Part shown: in pieces, positions 1 to 11,819 of the stretch
Numbering within the stretch: the first letter of the stretch is position 1
How the letters are laid out: the number at the start of each line of letters is the position of its first letter
DNA from: Saxidomus purpurata
Lineage: Eukaryota; Mollusca; Bivalvia; Venerida; Veneridae
DNA length: 64,000 bases
Reading direction: 5' to 3'
Assembly (NCBI GenBank): GCA_022818135.1
Contig: JAFMSR010000019.1
Span: 33,481,862 to 33,545,861, forward strand
The notes under the pieces: generated by a model
Database searches by the model: none
What the model was told of the DNA's origin: nothing
What the model saw: the letters and a program-made list of their open reading frames with translations, nothing else
Program-made: the position numbers and the translations under genes

Positions 1-59
1 TACTTTATATAGGGACTTGTTGGCTACTTTCTTATCATTAGAGGCAATGGAAAGTACCC

Positions 60-1055
60 AACAAATGCCCATTTGTAAGGTTGTCCGTCCGTCCGTGCGT
101 CCCCACTTACAAATTCGTGTCCGGACTGTAACTTTGTCATGCATTGAAGGATTTTAAAATAACTTGGCACACATGTCTAGCACATCAAGACGACGTGTCG
201 CGTGCAAGACCCACATCCCTACCTCAAAGGTGAAGGTCACACTTGGAGTATGAAGGTTATGGAATCCTCTATATATGCACACATTCGTGTCCGGACTGTA
301 ACTTTGTCATGCATTGAAGGATTTTAAAATAACTAGGCACACATGTCTAGCACATCAAGACGACGTGTCGCGTGCAAGACCCACGTCCCTAGCTCAAAGG
401 TCAAGGTCATACTTAGAGTTTGAAGGTAATGGATTCCTCTATATATGCATATATGCACACATACTGTAACTTTGTCATGCATTGAAGGATTTTAAAATAA
501 CTTGACACAAATGTCCCGCACATCAAGACGACGTGTCACGTGCAAGACCCACGTCCCTAGCTCAAAGGTCAAGGTCACACTTAGAGTTTGAAGGTAATGG
601 ATTCCTCTATATATGCATATATGCACACATTCGTGTCCGGACTGTAACTTTGTCATGCCTTGAAGGATTTTAAAATAATTTGGCACAAATGTCTAGCACA
701 TCAAGACGACGTGTCGCGTGCAAGACCCACATCCCTACCACAAAGGTCAAGGTCACACTTAGAGTTTATAGGTAATGGAATCCTGTATATATGCATACAT
801 TTGTGTCCGGACTATAACTTTATCATGCTTTGAAGGATTTTAAAATAACTTGGCACAAATGTCTAGCACATCAAGCGGGTGTGTCGCGTGCAAGACCCAA
901 GTCCCTACCTCAAAGGTCAAGGTCACACTTAGTGTTTAAAGTAATGGAATACTGTATGCATGATTACTCTGTCATGCATGGAAGGATTTTAAAATTACAT
1001 AGCACATTTATTGAGCACATGGAGAGGACACAGACTGTGAGGCACCTCTTTCGGG
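60..1055 (+). repeat. Minisatellite, about 165-175 bp unit carrying TCAAGGTCA (copy 1)
   Basis: Five to six tandem units, each with TTCGTGTCCGGACTGTAACT, a GAAGGATTTTAAAATAACTT block, CGTGTCGCGTGCAAGACCCA and CAAAGGTCAAGGTCACACTT. The unit borders drift and units diverge by a few per cent, more so at the right end. The same array recurs at 41380-42260, including the terminal block with TTGAGCACATGGAGAGGACA. The left flank has GTCCGTCCGTCCGTGCG. Open frames inside the array are by-products of the repeat. Confidence 0.9.
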
Positions 1056-1420
1056 GGCATTCGTCACTTGTGAGGGACAGCTCTTGTTTCATCAAACTTT
1101 CAAATTGTATTGCTTATGACAAAAGGGTCATAATGCCGCCAAATTGTGTACGTCAAGGTCATATAAGACAGAGTTATGCCCCTTTTCGTACTTAGATTTT
1201 GTCACGAAAACTTTAAGTTGGTTATAGCTTTGCTATTTCGTAAGATTTCTTTACCAAACTTTGAAATTGTATTGCTTAAGACAAAAGGGTCGTGAAGCCG
1301 CGAAATGTTGTAGGTCAAGTTATGCCCCTTTTTGTAGTAAGATTTTGTAACGAAGTCGTTAGTTATTCTGGCAAAGTGTAAGATAGCGACACAAGTGTTC
1401 TACTGAACACCCATCTAGTT
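1056..1420 (+). repeat. Tandem repeat with 'gccgccaaattgtgtaggtcaag' units
   Basis: About two and a half units of roughly 145 bp: TTGCTTATGACAAAAGGGTC, then TGCCGCCAAATTGTG and TTATGCCCCTTTT. The end TAAGATAGCGACACAAGTG and TGTTCTACTGAACACCCATC matches the end of the larger array at 32400-32965, so both are copies of one element. Confidence 0.85.
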
Positions 1421-1504
1421 TGACTATTCATTCTAAAATATGTTACTTTCGGAGAGTGAATAACATTATTGTTTTCTCAAAACTCTGAGAGCGAGTACCT
1501 TTAA
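1421..1504 (-). mobile_element. TTAA-flanked MITE family 1, truncated copy
   Basis: Only one end remains: TCTAAAATATGTTA followed by CTGAGAGCGAGTACCT and TTAA at 1501-1504, matching the ends of the complete copies at 12514, 29635, 47346 and 48794. Confidence 0.7.
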
Positions 1505-1800
1505 CAACTTTAAATTTGTGCTTTTTCTTCGTATTCTATATATAACTTGAGAATTCTGTGTTCTAAAACTTCAAGTACTTATTTAATTCAACTTACAATA
1601 AATTTCAAAATGTTCTTTATGACTGCAGAAAGAAATGATCACTGCAATATTGATGCCCACATTTGGTGGTGAAACTTTCGTTCGGAATTTGGTAACGTTT
1701 GGCACAAATAATCAACTTTGTAGTCTCTAACTTTGGAACATTTAGAAAACGGAATTACCTCTTTGTCGAGGAATATCAATACATTGATTTTCCTTGCTTT
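1505..1800. other. Intron or spacer of gene A, no feature seen
   Basis: AT-rich unique-looking DNA; no exon, hairpin or repeat recognised. Confidence 0.5.
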
Positions 1801-2850
1801 TTAGCTCACCTTAGCACGAAGTGTTCAAGGTGAATAATTGTGAATGTCTGGTGTCTATCGTCTGTCTGTCTGTTGTATCGCTGTCTGTCGTCTGTCCACA
1901 CTTGACCTTGTGCATGCAGTAGAGGCTGCATTTTTCACTGTACTTCATGAAACCTTGTAAGAATGACTGCCTTTATAAAATCTAGGACGAGTTTGAATAT
2001 GAATCATCTGGGGTCAAAAACTAAGTCAAGGGGTCAAATCATAAAAAGTCCTTGTGCATGCAATAGAGGTTGCATTTTTCATTCGATCTTCACGAAACTT
2101 GATTAGTATGATTGTTTTTATAAAATATAGGTCCATTTAGAATTTAGAATATTGGTCATCTGGGGTCAAAAGCTAGCTCACGGGGTACAATCATAGAAAA
2201 ACTTTTTGTTTGTAATAGAGGTTGCATTTTTCATTGGATCTTTATGAAACTTGAGCAGAATTACAGCCATTATAAAATTTAAATCGAATTTGAATATTGG
2301 TCATCTGGAGACAAAAACTAGGTCACTTGGTAAAATTGTAGAAAACTTTGTGTTTGCAATAAATGTTGCAGTTTTCATTCAACGTTCGTGAACCTTAGTC
2401 TAGGAAGAATTCTAATATGGATAATCTGGAGTTTATAACAAGGTCGAAGTGGCATATCATAGAAAAGACTTGTGTACGCAAAAGAATGAATTTTTCATTG
2501 GATGTTCATGACACTTGGTCAGTATGATTGTCTTATGAAATCTAGGTCTGGTTTGAATATGGGTCAACGAGGTCACCTGCTTAAAAACCTTGTGTATGCC
2601 ATACAGGTGACATTTACAACTCAATCATCATAACAATTTGTCAGAATTTTTGTGTGGATCGCATTGTATAAAAAAAACTAGGTTATCAGGTCACCAGGTC
2701 AATTCCAAGGAAACCCTATTTTATAGCCAATCATCATGCAAATTGGTCAGAAGGTTTGTCTTGTCAAGATCAAACAGAATGTTTATTTTTATGGTACATA
2801 GTTTAGGGTTTGATCACATATGGCCATAAGTAGGTCTCAGGTGAGTATGT
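1801..2850 (+). repeat. Dispersed element with about 170 bp internal tandem units
   Basis: It opens with AGCTCACCTTAGCACGAAGT, whose palindromic start (agctcacctt...aaggtga) is a recurring head of mollusc repeats, then GTCTGTCTGTCTG. Five to six diverged units follow with GTGCATGCAGTAGAGG, TGCATTTTTCA and CATCTGGGGTCAAAA. It lies in the last intron of gene A. Confidence 0.75.
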
Positions 2851-3126
2851 TAGAAAAAAAATCGAAAGTACATCATAAGATACATGGATAAATACACGCA
2901 AGATAGTAATTAAATTAGGTTTCTAGAGAAGATAAAAATATCGGTATGGTGTAGGGCCTTGACGCATATTGTGATAATTTCAATAAAAGTATTTGCAATC
3001 GATTATATTATTCAAGTACTTTTATAGAAAAAATGCATGTAACCTTATTTTGATAAAATATGATGAATATAGATGAAATAAAAATTGTCCATGTCAAAGT
3101 TCTTGGAATTGTTTCATTATTTTCAG

Positions 3127-3398
3127 GCAATGCAGCCGGGTTTTACTACTTGAATAATGTTGACTTCAGTACATTTGATCATGATGCAGACCAGCGCGGT
3201 GACAATTGCGCGGAATTGCAACGTGGAGGTTGGTGGTATCGAGATTGTGCCCAAGCAAATTTAAATGGAGAGTATATGTCACCCCCAGGCACCAAGTCTT
3301 CACATAACAGTGGTTTTGGTGGTTTTATCTACTACGGATGGAAACGTTATTCTACACTTAAATCTTCCAAAGTCATGTTTCGGAAACATTCTTCTTAA
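3127..3398 (+). CDS. Gene A, terminal exon: C-terminal end of a fibrinogen-related (FReD) domain
   Basis: This is the last coding exon of a fibrinogen-related protein whose earlier exons lie before the window. The intron ends in a pyrimidine-rich tract and AG at 3125-3126; the exon opens in phase 1 and runs to TAA at 3396-3398, giving about 90 residues. Visible family hallmarks are FSTFDHDAD (the loop that binds calcium in fibrinogen domains), the disulphide pair in DNCAELQRGGWWYRDC, the LNGEY strand and the closing KSSKVMFRKH. Such domains bind sugars or other surface groups; in molluscs, secreted fibrinogen-related proteins act in immune recognition. It is clearly paralogous to the last exon of gene B (50321-50589), with the same intron phase and the same ending. 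The remaining architecture of gene A cannot be known from this window. Confidence 0.9.
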
Positions 3399-3402
3399 TA
3401 AA
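3397..3402 (+). terminator. Candidate polyadenylation signal of gene A
   Basis: AATAAA overlaps the stop codon of gene A. It is the nearest canonical hexamer, but its position would make an extremely short 3' UTR, so a downstream signal may be used instead. Confidence 0.35.
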
Positions 3403-3747
3403 ATCTGAAAATTTATTTCGAAAAATGTCATTGTAATAGAATAGAGAATTGCTTGAATAGTTGAACAGGAAAATGTACAGAAATCCGAGTAATATTGTAT
3501 TTATTTGTTTTCATAAAGATTTTGAACCGTTGAATAGCTTTATTTCTTTGAATATAAATGTGTGCAACCTTAAAGCTTCTTAGTGACAAAAAAGTAATTT
3601 CACAAATTAAATTTGATTCAGTTTGCTTACGATAAACTTCCATCAACATTTATGTTTGTGTTTGGAGCAGGTTAAAATTGTCTATAAATAAATTGCTTAC
3701 AAACATGGAGTTTTTTTCTAGTATGCTGCTCCGTCCACCCGCTCTCA
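3403..3747. other. 3' flank of gene A, no feature seen
   Basis: AT-rich DNA between gene A and a dispersed repeat. The opposite-strand open frame here has no recognisable content. Confidence 0.5.
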
Positions 3748-3749
3748 CT

Positions 3750-3842
3750 AAAAACAAAAATAATATCAAACAGGGAATGCCACGTACCAAAAACGCAGCC
3801 TCCCCAAAACGAACCCCACAGCACCCAGAAGTGCACACCACC

Positions 3843-3883
<41 letters not shown>

Positions 3884-4350
3884 CACACACACACACAATC
3901 ATGTACACACACACATATACACTACCAACACACACTAGCATACAAAGCAAACACACGAGGACAAAACGAACAATTAAAGGAACACAGTGGGGCACCGCCT
4001 TGGAACGGTCAGTGGCAAAAACACCACTGGGGAGCTTAAACCGGTTTATGGTGCGCACCCAACCTCACTCTTACCCCCACCATGTTCCAAAGTCACAGGA
4101 CAGTGTAAATAAAAGTAATCCCTGCTAGGTGAATCTCTAACACACGCAATGGAAACAAAAGGCATGGTATGTAAAACACAAAAATGCTCGTGTATAAATA
4201 TATAAAAAGCAAACCTTGAGAACCAAAAAACGTATGTACTCAATGCCTTTGCAGAAGTCAGAGTACCAAGAGAAACACCCTTAAGGGCCCGACAAAACAG
4301 GCCAGAGGACAGTAAAGTGACTGTGTGAGGTGAATTACCAGTGCAAAGAC
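3750..4350 (-). mobile_element. Dispersed element, long copy with (CA)n
   Basis: It starts with the 58 bp core (AAAACAAAAATAATATC ... GCAGCCTCCCCAAA, 3750-3809), continues through CCCACAGCACCCAGAAGTGC, a (CA)n tract at about 3843-3880 and CCACTGGGGAGCTTAAACCG near 4026. The same order appears at 37841-38150 and, cut short, at 25132-25250. If read on the - strand, the core is the 3' end of the element and ends in ATTATTTTTGTTTTT, which would suit a retroposon with 5' truncated copies. The far border is uncertain. Reading frames through the CA tract are not genes. Confidence 0.7.
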
Positions 4351-4873
4351 TGCATGTGGGCTTTTTTGTTGCATATGTGGTTAATCCTGTAAGCAACTTA
4401 ATTGAACGGGTTCCGTTGTCTCTGGACCTCCATAAAACATACACTAACCCGGCCGTCCGAAAATATAGTATGCAAAAGTATGCCAAAAACCCACATGCGT
4501 TTGGACATCAAACCGCCGAAGTTAATGGACAATTTTGAGAACCCACAAAGTTTTGAAAAATGAACTTTTAAGCATACCCATCCTTTGTTTATCACGTAAA
4601 CCGCACATATGTTAGGTACGACATGTAAGGGTCTGTAAGTACCCCGTATAACTTGCTCTGTAGTATCGTATCGTATATTAGGTACTATTTTCCCAGTTGA
4701 CCAACGCCCCCAGAAGAGGTTAGTTAATTTATGTTTTCGGAGGATAGTGCAAGATACAGAAAGCGTCCCAATTCCAGATACATCCCTGGTTCATTAACGT
4801 GCCAGGTGTATAGCACCCATATATGGGACCTAGGTTTAAGTCTCATCCGAAAGAATATCAGTAATTTTAGTTA
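4351..4873. other. Intergenic, no feature seen beyond possible repeat continuation
   Basis: May include the rest of the element that begins at 3750; no coding signal recognised. Confidence 0.4.
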
Positions 4874-4948
4874 GTCAGCCTCGCAAATTGAACCCTCTAC
4901 CTCGAGATTCGAGTCTCGTGCTCTTCCGATTGAGCTAACCAGGCTGAC
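4874..4948 (-). tRNA. tRNA-like pseudogene or SINE head
   Basis: The - strand reads GTCAGCCT ... AGGCTGAC, an 8-bp perfect acceptor-like stem, with an A box and D arm (TAGCTCAATCGGAAGAGC) and an anticodon-like stem CGAGA/TCTCG. The anticodon loop is only six bases (CTCGAA) and the T stem after GAGGGTTCAA does not pair, so a working tRNA is unlikely. It is best read as a tRNA-derived pseudogene or the head of a SINE. Confidence 0.5.
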
Positions 4949-5476
4949 TGCTCTGTAGTAGCCTTGTATTTACCTCTTTAAGCAAATTGAAATAGTTTCG
5001 GTCCAGTGCACACAGAGGCCGCTTAAAACAAAAACAGGAATCAACGTCAAAATATAACGTGTGATTAAAAGAAATGTGTCAAGGTATTTGGGAACCAGTT
5101 TGTTCACGGGTAAAGTAATTTGCTCGATGGCTATGTACTAGACAACTGATAAACGACAATGCATTAGTACATTATTTGTTTTCAACTGTAAGTCGAGCTT
5201 CTAATTTCGGAACTAACTGGCGGAGTACGATAAAGGTCCGTATTATTTGGACATTAGCAATGCTTATATGCATTATCTGGACTTTATTAGTGCCGGGAAC
5301 GAACCTCTTTTACTGATTTTTGACGGGAGGAGTACAGACAAACAAAGAGGGTAAATTGAAACAAAAAATAGATAAGAGGTTGTGCAATTTATTGGCAAGC
5401 AATTAAAAACTAAAAATACTAAATTTGGACCGCCAGAATCACATAATTAATAAAACCAACTGGACCCAGTTGCATG
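4949..5476. other. Intergenic, no feature seen
   Basis: No gene, array or inverted repeat recognised. Confidence 0.45.
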
Positions 5477-5536
5477 TTTTGGGGAGGCTGCGTTTTTGGT
5501 ACGTGGCATTCCCTGTTTGATATTATTTTTGTTTTT
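5477..5536 (-). mobile_element. 58-bp core repeat, solo copy
   Basis: Reverse complement of the core at 3750-3809, matching almost base for base from TTTTGGGGAGGCTGCG to TATTATTTTTGTTTTT and stopping at the same place as the other short copies. Confidence 0.85.
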
Positions 5537-6924
5537 AGTAGCATTTGATGCAAAATCATTCATTTTACAATCATTTCTTAAAGTTTTACAGAGCTGTACG
5601 TTCACGTCTTGACACTGAGGATTACTTGTATGTCTCGCGAAACCTGATTTGCAACTGCTGGCAAAAATACCTGGAAGCATATGACCTTGTTACATCTTGC
5701 ACGAAGGGAAGATCTCGCGGCATGACAAAACTTGTATTTTGATGGACGTTTGTGGTACATTCTTGGACAAAACAAGTTTAACTCTACAGCATCAGGGTAT
5801 TTTGTTAACAAAAATGGCAAGCTATGTTTAATTGAGTGAGGGTTATCCGTGTCCATCACAGACGGGTGACAAAAGAAATTGACTTACAGCTAGTAGTTAC
5901 AATTGTTAACTACGACAAAATGTTTGTAGCTGCAGAAGTTCCACATTAATCTGCTGCTCATCCACATTGCGTTACGATGAAAAAATCACGAACGGGCTAC
6001 ATTATACATGCATATACTTTTCAATCCGTGTAAAACAGATGATCGTGTAAACAGAAGAAGAAATATGTTTAAAATAGATAAACGGTGTTGAGCACAGCTA
6101 CCACCAAAACATTTACCCGAGATCCGCACATGAAGCCAGTAATTTATTACATTGTACGTATTCTAAAAATTATATGAAGTAGCGTATGAATTTACACATT
6201 TCATTCACAAAGCGGTTTGTTCTGACGTCATTTAGGGAGGTGCCAGATGCCTGGAATTTTTTCAGCCAGTAAAATCTGCCACTTAGTGCAATTTTTGTGT
6301 TGTCAACAATTACTATTTTTCAGCCTTTTTTTACAGACAGACGTTTAAGTATAATTATATCTTAATATCGTTCATAGGAAAGTTGTCAATGAGTAGGCAT
6401 ACAATTTTCCTAGATATTTAAGTTATCAATGGAGGTGGTTGAATATTCAGTCTGTTTTTAGATCGACAGTTGCAACATTTATCAATGAAACGTTTTATCA
6501 CGATTTATCTAGTAACAAATTAAAAAGTATTTGAAGAAATGCGTTCGTGTCCAAATTATAAGATGCATGTAGATAAATGTATCTATTTGTTAAATTATTT
6601 CATAAGGAATAACGAAACAGTTTTAAAAAGTATACGATCACATCAACTTGTATTGAAGGTATATATCAATCGAATATGGCGAATAAACACATGCACCATA
6701 GTGTGTGATTTGAATGTCTGGAAGAAGGCATGGTAGAATTCATCAGTAGATCATATACATTTTCCAAAACCTACATTCAGTATACTTCTGTCCGCTCTTT
6801 CAAATATCAAGTAGAGATAATAATTGATAAATCGAAAGAGGTCCTACGAAACCATTTTGTAAAAAACAACATTTAACTGTTCCTGTATTTATGCAGTAGA
6901 CGATATGTCTTCCCCGGTGAGAAA
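5537..6924. other. Intergenic, no feature seen
   Basis: AT-rich DNA without a convincing exon, repeat array or RNA gene. Confidence 0.45.
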
Positions 6925-7117
6925 ACTCCAGTATAAACATATAATATAGCGGTACCGTAAAACCAAACTCACCAACATTTTCAACATATTTTCTCAAAAT
7001 GCTACCTAGATTTTTACTTGTGTTGTTGATTCTAGCCATTACTTTGACATTTTATGTTTAAGTATATCATTTTCGAGAAATTATTTTTCACCACAAACTG
7101 TGAGCGAGCAACTTTAA
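6925..7117 (-). mobile_element. TTAA-flanked MITE family 1, truncated copy
   Basis: The internal motif ATATAGCGGTACCGTAAAAC and the end CTGTGAGCGAGCAACT followed by TTAA (7114-7117) match the family; the other end is missing. Confidence 0.7.
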
Positions 7118-8017
7118 ACTACCGACGACAAACGTATTTCAATCATGCCAACCAAGTGTTGTCACATTGTAGTCAAATAACACAGCTATAGTAGGATTTG
7201 GATCCGTGAGCTATGACCTAGCAGGTGGGATTATAGACGAAACGAACCACTGCGTCATTGATATATATTTACTGGACGGCACCAATATAGTGCTATTTGA
7301 ATCGAAAACAATTCATATTATGAATAATTAATATTTACAGAAACAATACAAACAATATATATTTCACGAAATTCACGATAGTGTATTCAGCGAAATTGAA
7401 ATATAAAGCTTACCAGACACGTCTTATTATAAAGAAAATACATAATAGCGTGTCCAAAGGTAAGGACTCTTACAATGCAAAATAACTAATCTAGAAAGTC
7501 ATAAATGACTATTACTGTCCGAGGGAACTCATGTTCGACCTAAAGTAGCGTGTCAGGGAAAACTAGATTTGTTAGAAAACCGCATCAAAAGCTTGTTATC
7601 GGTGACAAAGGTTATGGCGAACACATGAAATATATTTTTACTATCAAACTAACCAAATAAGTTTATACCATTGATAATTAAGGCTGTTGAGCCTCAAAAT
7701 AGGCTTATCCCAAAGTTTTTAACCCGTACAAAATTCATTCAGAAATGAAACATGTTAGAATCATCAGTGTCAATCTATTTCCCTCACACTTTTCACGTTT
7801 AAATAAAATAACATTCAGTATCCGATGATTTTTATATTTCTGAACACAATTCGTGCTGTTCACTAATAGTCTAATTCTATTATCGGTTTGTATTCATTTC
7901 AAAATACAGTTTGGCTACTATTCGTTTTTCACTTGCCTGTAACAAACGTCATAAGCATTCTTACTAGACGTAGACGTTTTCTTTACTATTTATTCCGAAA
8001 AGATTTTCTCTGATTTC
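7118..8017. other. Intergenic, no feature seen
   Basis: No gene or repeat recognised. Confidence 0.45.
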
Positions 8018-8310
8018 AAAGAGATATCTTTCGTTTTAATCGAGATGTCTTTGTATCACAGAAAGATATCTCCTGAACATTAAGAGATATCTCTTCTACT
8101 TACAGAGATATCTGTTTAACATCATTTAAGAGATATATTTATATTTTTAAGCGATATCTCTCAATGTTACAGAGATATCTTTGTAAGTAGAAGAAATACC
8201 ACTTCCTTTCAAATATTTTGTTATGCAATAGGGATATCTCTGGAATTGAAAGAGATATCTCTTAAAAGACAAGAGATATCTATCAAAAATAAATTGTGAG
8301 AGATATCTTT
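8018..8310. repeat. Cluster of GATATC-centred palindromes (AGAGATATCTCT)
   Basis: Ten GATATC cores lie within about 285 bp (starting near 8023, 8065, 8086, 8107, 8153, 8174, 8233, 8254, 8275 and 8302), most inside AGAGATATCTCT or close variants. Several cores are exactly 21 bp apart (8065, 8086, 8107; 8153, 8174; 8233, 8254, 8275), which is two helical turns. The sequence between cores is not conserved, so this is not an ordinary minisatellite. Confidence 0.85.
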
Positions 8311-10029
8311 CAAAGCAACAAACACATAATATCTGATCTCCATAGTTTAGTTCGTACTAATAATTGTTTGTCCGGGGTGCATAATCAGGCTGGTCACATT
8401 GCCCGACCGGGCTTCCCACAGTCGTCTTCTTAAAGACTGAAAGCAGTAGTGTTTGTTGTCATATAGATTGTATTATATGACGTAGACAAACAAATCACAT
8501 ACTATTGTTAAGTGATTAGGTGATTAGGTGACGCAAAGGGTAAGTCAAAATTACAAAACATCGCGAATATGAATAATTAGGTATAATCACAGAAAGTTAT
8601 GAAATTCTTAGAGATATAAATAATGACAATAGAATGTGAATAAACATATTTCACCAGAAAATATTTAGCCACAGTCACCTGAAGTTTGGATCCCCACCCC
8701 CATGATCCACCCCAGTAAATACAAGCAATGATGTAAATAAATAAAAGAAACTACCATGGGTAACTGAGGATGTAAAAGAGGCTAAAACATAACTAAATAG
8801 TGCCAAAAAGCATTTTAAGAGACGGAGAACAGCATACTTGCTGCAAAAATTAAAGGAAAAGAATCAACATATGAGAATATTTGTGAAATAGCTTAATTTG
8901 TGAGGGTTGATATATCGTGTGACCCTATAGATAACTGCAAAGTGGTGAGCACTTCACGGGCTTACATCATATAGACAGTCAGATGGAAGAAATGTATTAC
9001 CATTACTAACAAATCAAGTTTTGATGGACAAGGAAAATGTGCAATACTTAAAGACACTTTCTTTTGAGCACATAGCAAATGAAAGATGATAAATGAATGG
9101 GAGAAATGTTCTCGTTTTTTACCTTTGACCTCTTCATTTGACATTGACCTTGGATTTAAACACCAGATTCCTGTGCAAATAAGTTCATCAAACAATGATG
9201 GAGATACCTGTAAAATAATTTGAAAATCGATTGAATGGTTAGTATAATACAGAGTTATGTGAGTATTCCAGAAATTCTCAATAAAATTTTCAAAAAATGA
9301 ATAAAATGCCCCAAAAATCATTTTCCAAACCTGAATTATTCTTTTTGATTCATGCCAAAGCAAGCAATTTCCAGTCAGCATTCAAAAAATCCTTTTTGTA
9401 TGAATTTTGTCCTGGTCAAAAGCTGAACAGCTTTGACTATGAATGAACATGATATACCTGATATATAACATCCTTTATAACGCAGACCACAATACGTTAC
9501 GTATGTAAACACGGAGTACAATATACGACACAGCTGAACACGGAGTAGGTACGAAATACCTGAGAACACAAAACGGAGAACGGCGGGAACATACGGATAA
9601 GAATAAACTGAATTTACTGAAGTACTAAACTAAGGCAAATTTGACCTTGCTACAGAACATAAATATAAAAGTATAGTCACGGCTCACTGCATAAAATATA
9701 ACTATAGTACGAAGAAAGCATGTGATGCAATGAGTCACTATCTGTGTCAAATTACTATGAACTATCGTGTATCAAAAGCTTTCTTTTGTTCGTGAATTAA
9801 ATGTAGCTACGAAATTCAATATCGCACAGTAGCTACACCTGAGGTTCAACACAGTCATCTTATCTTTGACAAGTGTTATTATTTGCAGTCAAATTTTATA
9901 CCTTTGCAGAAGAAAAGGAGAGTATTTTCACTAGAGGTATATTTGGTTAATTTTGTTACTTTAGCATTAAAATTTTTCATTGATTTAACCTGTATTTAAT
10001 GATACATCACAGAAGTTAAAAGTACAATG
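8311..10029. other. Intergenic, possible LINE scrap at 8745-8880
   Basis: At 8745-8880 the + strand reads LPWVTEDVKEA, a stop, then NSAKKHFKRRRTAYLLQKL, resembling the linker between endonuclease and reverse transcriptase in LINEs. It is weak. Nothing else is recognised here. Confidence 0.3.
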
Positions 10030-10740
10030 CCTAATTGTGCATGGTCCAGATTTTAGGTCACTAGGTTAAAGGTCAAGGTTACACGCTGTATCTCTAACAC
10101 CCCGGTTAGAATTTGATGATACTTCACAGAAGTGATAAGTACCATGCCTTGTTTTGCATAGATACTGTTTCGGGTCATAAGGTCAAAGGTCACAGGGGCT
10201 CGAGATAGTTAAATCTTGTGGACGCTAAATCTCCAAATCTCCTGGTCAGAATATAATGATACTTCACAGAAGTGATGTGTACCATGCCTAGATGTGCATG
10301 GTCTATGTTTTTGGTCACTAGGTCAAAGGTCAAGGTCACAAGGGCTCGAGATGGTAAAATATTGTGGACGCTAAATCTCATAAACCCCTAGTCAAAATGT
10401 AATGATATTTGACAGACGTGATAAGTACTGTACCTAGTTGTGCATGGTCCATGTTTAGGGTCACTAGGTCAAGGTCATAGGGGCTCGAGATAATGAAATC
10501 TTGTGTGCTCTTAATCTCCAAACACCCTGGTCAGAATTTGATTATACTTTACAGAAGTGATAAGTACCATACCAAGTTGTGCATCGTCCATGTTTCGGGT
10601 CACAAGGTCAAGGTCACAGGGGTTCGACATAATAAAATATTGTGCGCTCTTAATCTCCAAACACCCTGGTCAGAATTTGACCATACTTCACAGAAGTAAT
10701 AAGTACCATGCAGGTCCAATAATTAAAGCATTATTAGGCA
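10030..10740 (+). repeat. Minisatellite, about 150 bp unit with TCAAGGTCA
   Basis: Five diverged units with TTCACAGAAGTGATAAGTAC, TTGTGCATGGTCCATG, GGTCAAGGTCACAGGGGCTC and CCAAACACCCTGGTCAGAA. TCAAGGTCA occurs, for example, at 10330-10338. Long frames through it are repeat artefacts. Confidence 0.9.
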
Positions 10741-11016
10741 GAAGTCACTTTAGATCGATCCTTCGATGGTTCATATACTTTGTAGTCGATACTTAAATTT
10801 AAATTTGAATGGACACCGTATTTTAATGAAATGATAACAATTGATCTGTGTTACAAACTAGTTCGAGACCATTATATTTACTAGTAACACGGATTTGTTG
10901 TGGTACAATGTTACCTTAATAAACAGAATACCGAAAACATTCGACGTACAGCTGAAGCAGAAATATCATTTTACTTGCCGTATTCAGCCTAACATCACAA
11001 ATATGCACATCACCTA

Positions 11017-11078
11017 TGCATATCCGCGCTCATTCTTATTTTGAAGATATTCAATTTAAGAATGAGCGCGGATATGCA
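11017..11078. repeat. Perfect 22-bp hairpin
   Basis: Arms 11017-11038 and 11057-11078 are exact reverse complements (centre of the arm CCGCGCTCATTC) with an 18-bp AT-rich loop. The arms are GC-richer than their surroundings. It could be a short foldback element; no target duplication is obvious. Confidence 0.85.
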
Positions 11079-11819
11079 CAGGACAACAGTGCGCATGGCG
11101 GGATTTGGGTTTAGTGATGCGTTTTATATAAGTTGTTTACCTAAACTTTGATTCAGTGTTTTATAAATTACTCACAAACTCGACTCAGTCAATTCTGACA
11201 TAAAAGATACCTAGTTGTTTTCCGGAGCGGTATGAATTGAACAACAACAAACTTCCTGATACAGTAGCACGCAAGAAAATATTATATGATGAAAACGCAA
11301 ACACCATTATCAATACCAGAGGGTTACATTAGATATAAACGTTTAAATATCTTTATCATACATATAGAGACAAACCGTGTATAACAACAGCATTTAAGAC
11401 ATCACTTTTATTACAATGAAATGCTGTCTCAGTTTTAATCTTCTTTTTCTTTTTACACGGAACAGTCCAGAAAATACTTCCAACATAACCATTCATAGAA
11501 ACCTGGCAGTATCTTCTCAGAAGCCTTCATTCTCACAGGATGCTTAAATGGATCGAGACATTTGCTCGGATGTCTGATGCGTTGTGTTCATGGTGCTCTG
11601 AAGCTTGTTCTTCAATATTTAATCGTCTGGCAGACGGTGAGACCATTACCATGACTACAGGTTTTTGTGACTAAATGCTACGTATGCTCGAATGATTTCA
11701 ATGAAACTAAACAAAACATAATGACTTCAGCTTTTAATGTTTTACGTAATCGTTGTTCAGGAGGCGCTTACGTTTACAACCAGCATGGTTTAGCAAAAAC
11801 ATTATTTTAATATCCAGGA
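11079..11819. other. Intergenic, no feature seen
   Basis: No gene or repeat recognised. Confidence 0.45.

Noticed and set aside
492..1195. Open frames on both strands in the first kilobase
   Set aside because: They lie inside a minisatellite and repeat its unit; no family resemblance.
3650..4130. Frames rich in Cys/Val or Thr/His
   Set aside because: They are translations of a CA microsatellite and the dispersed element around it.
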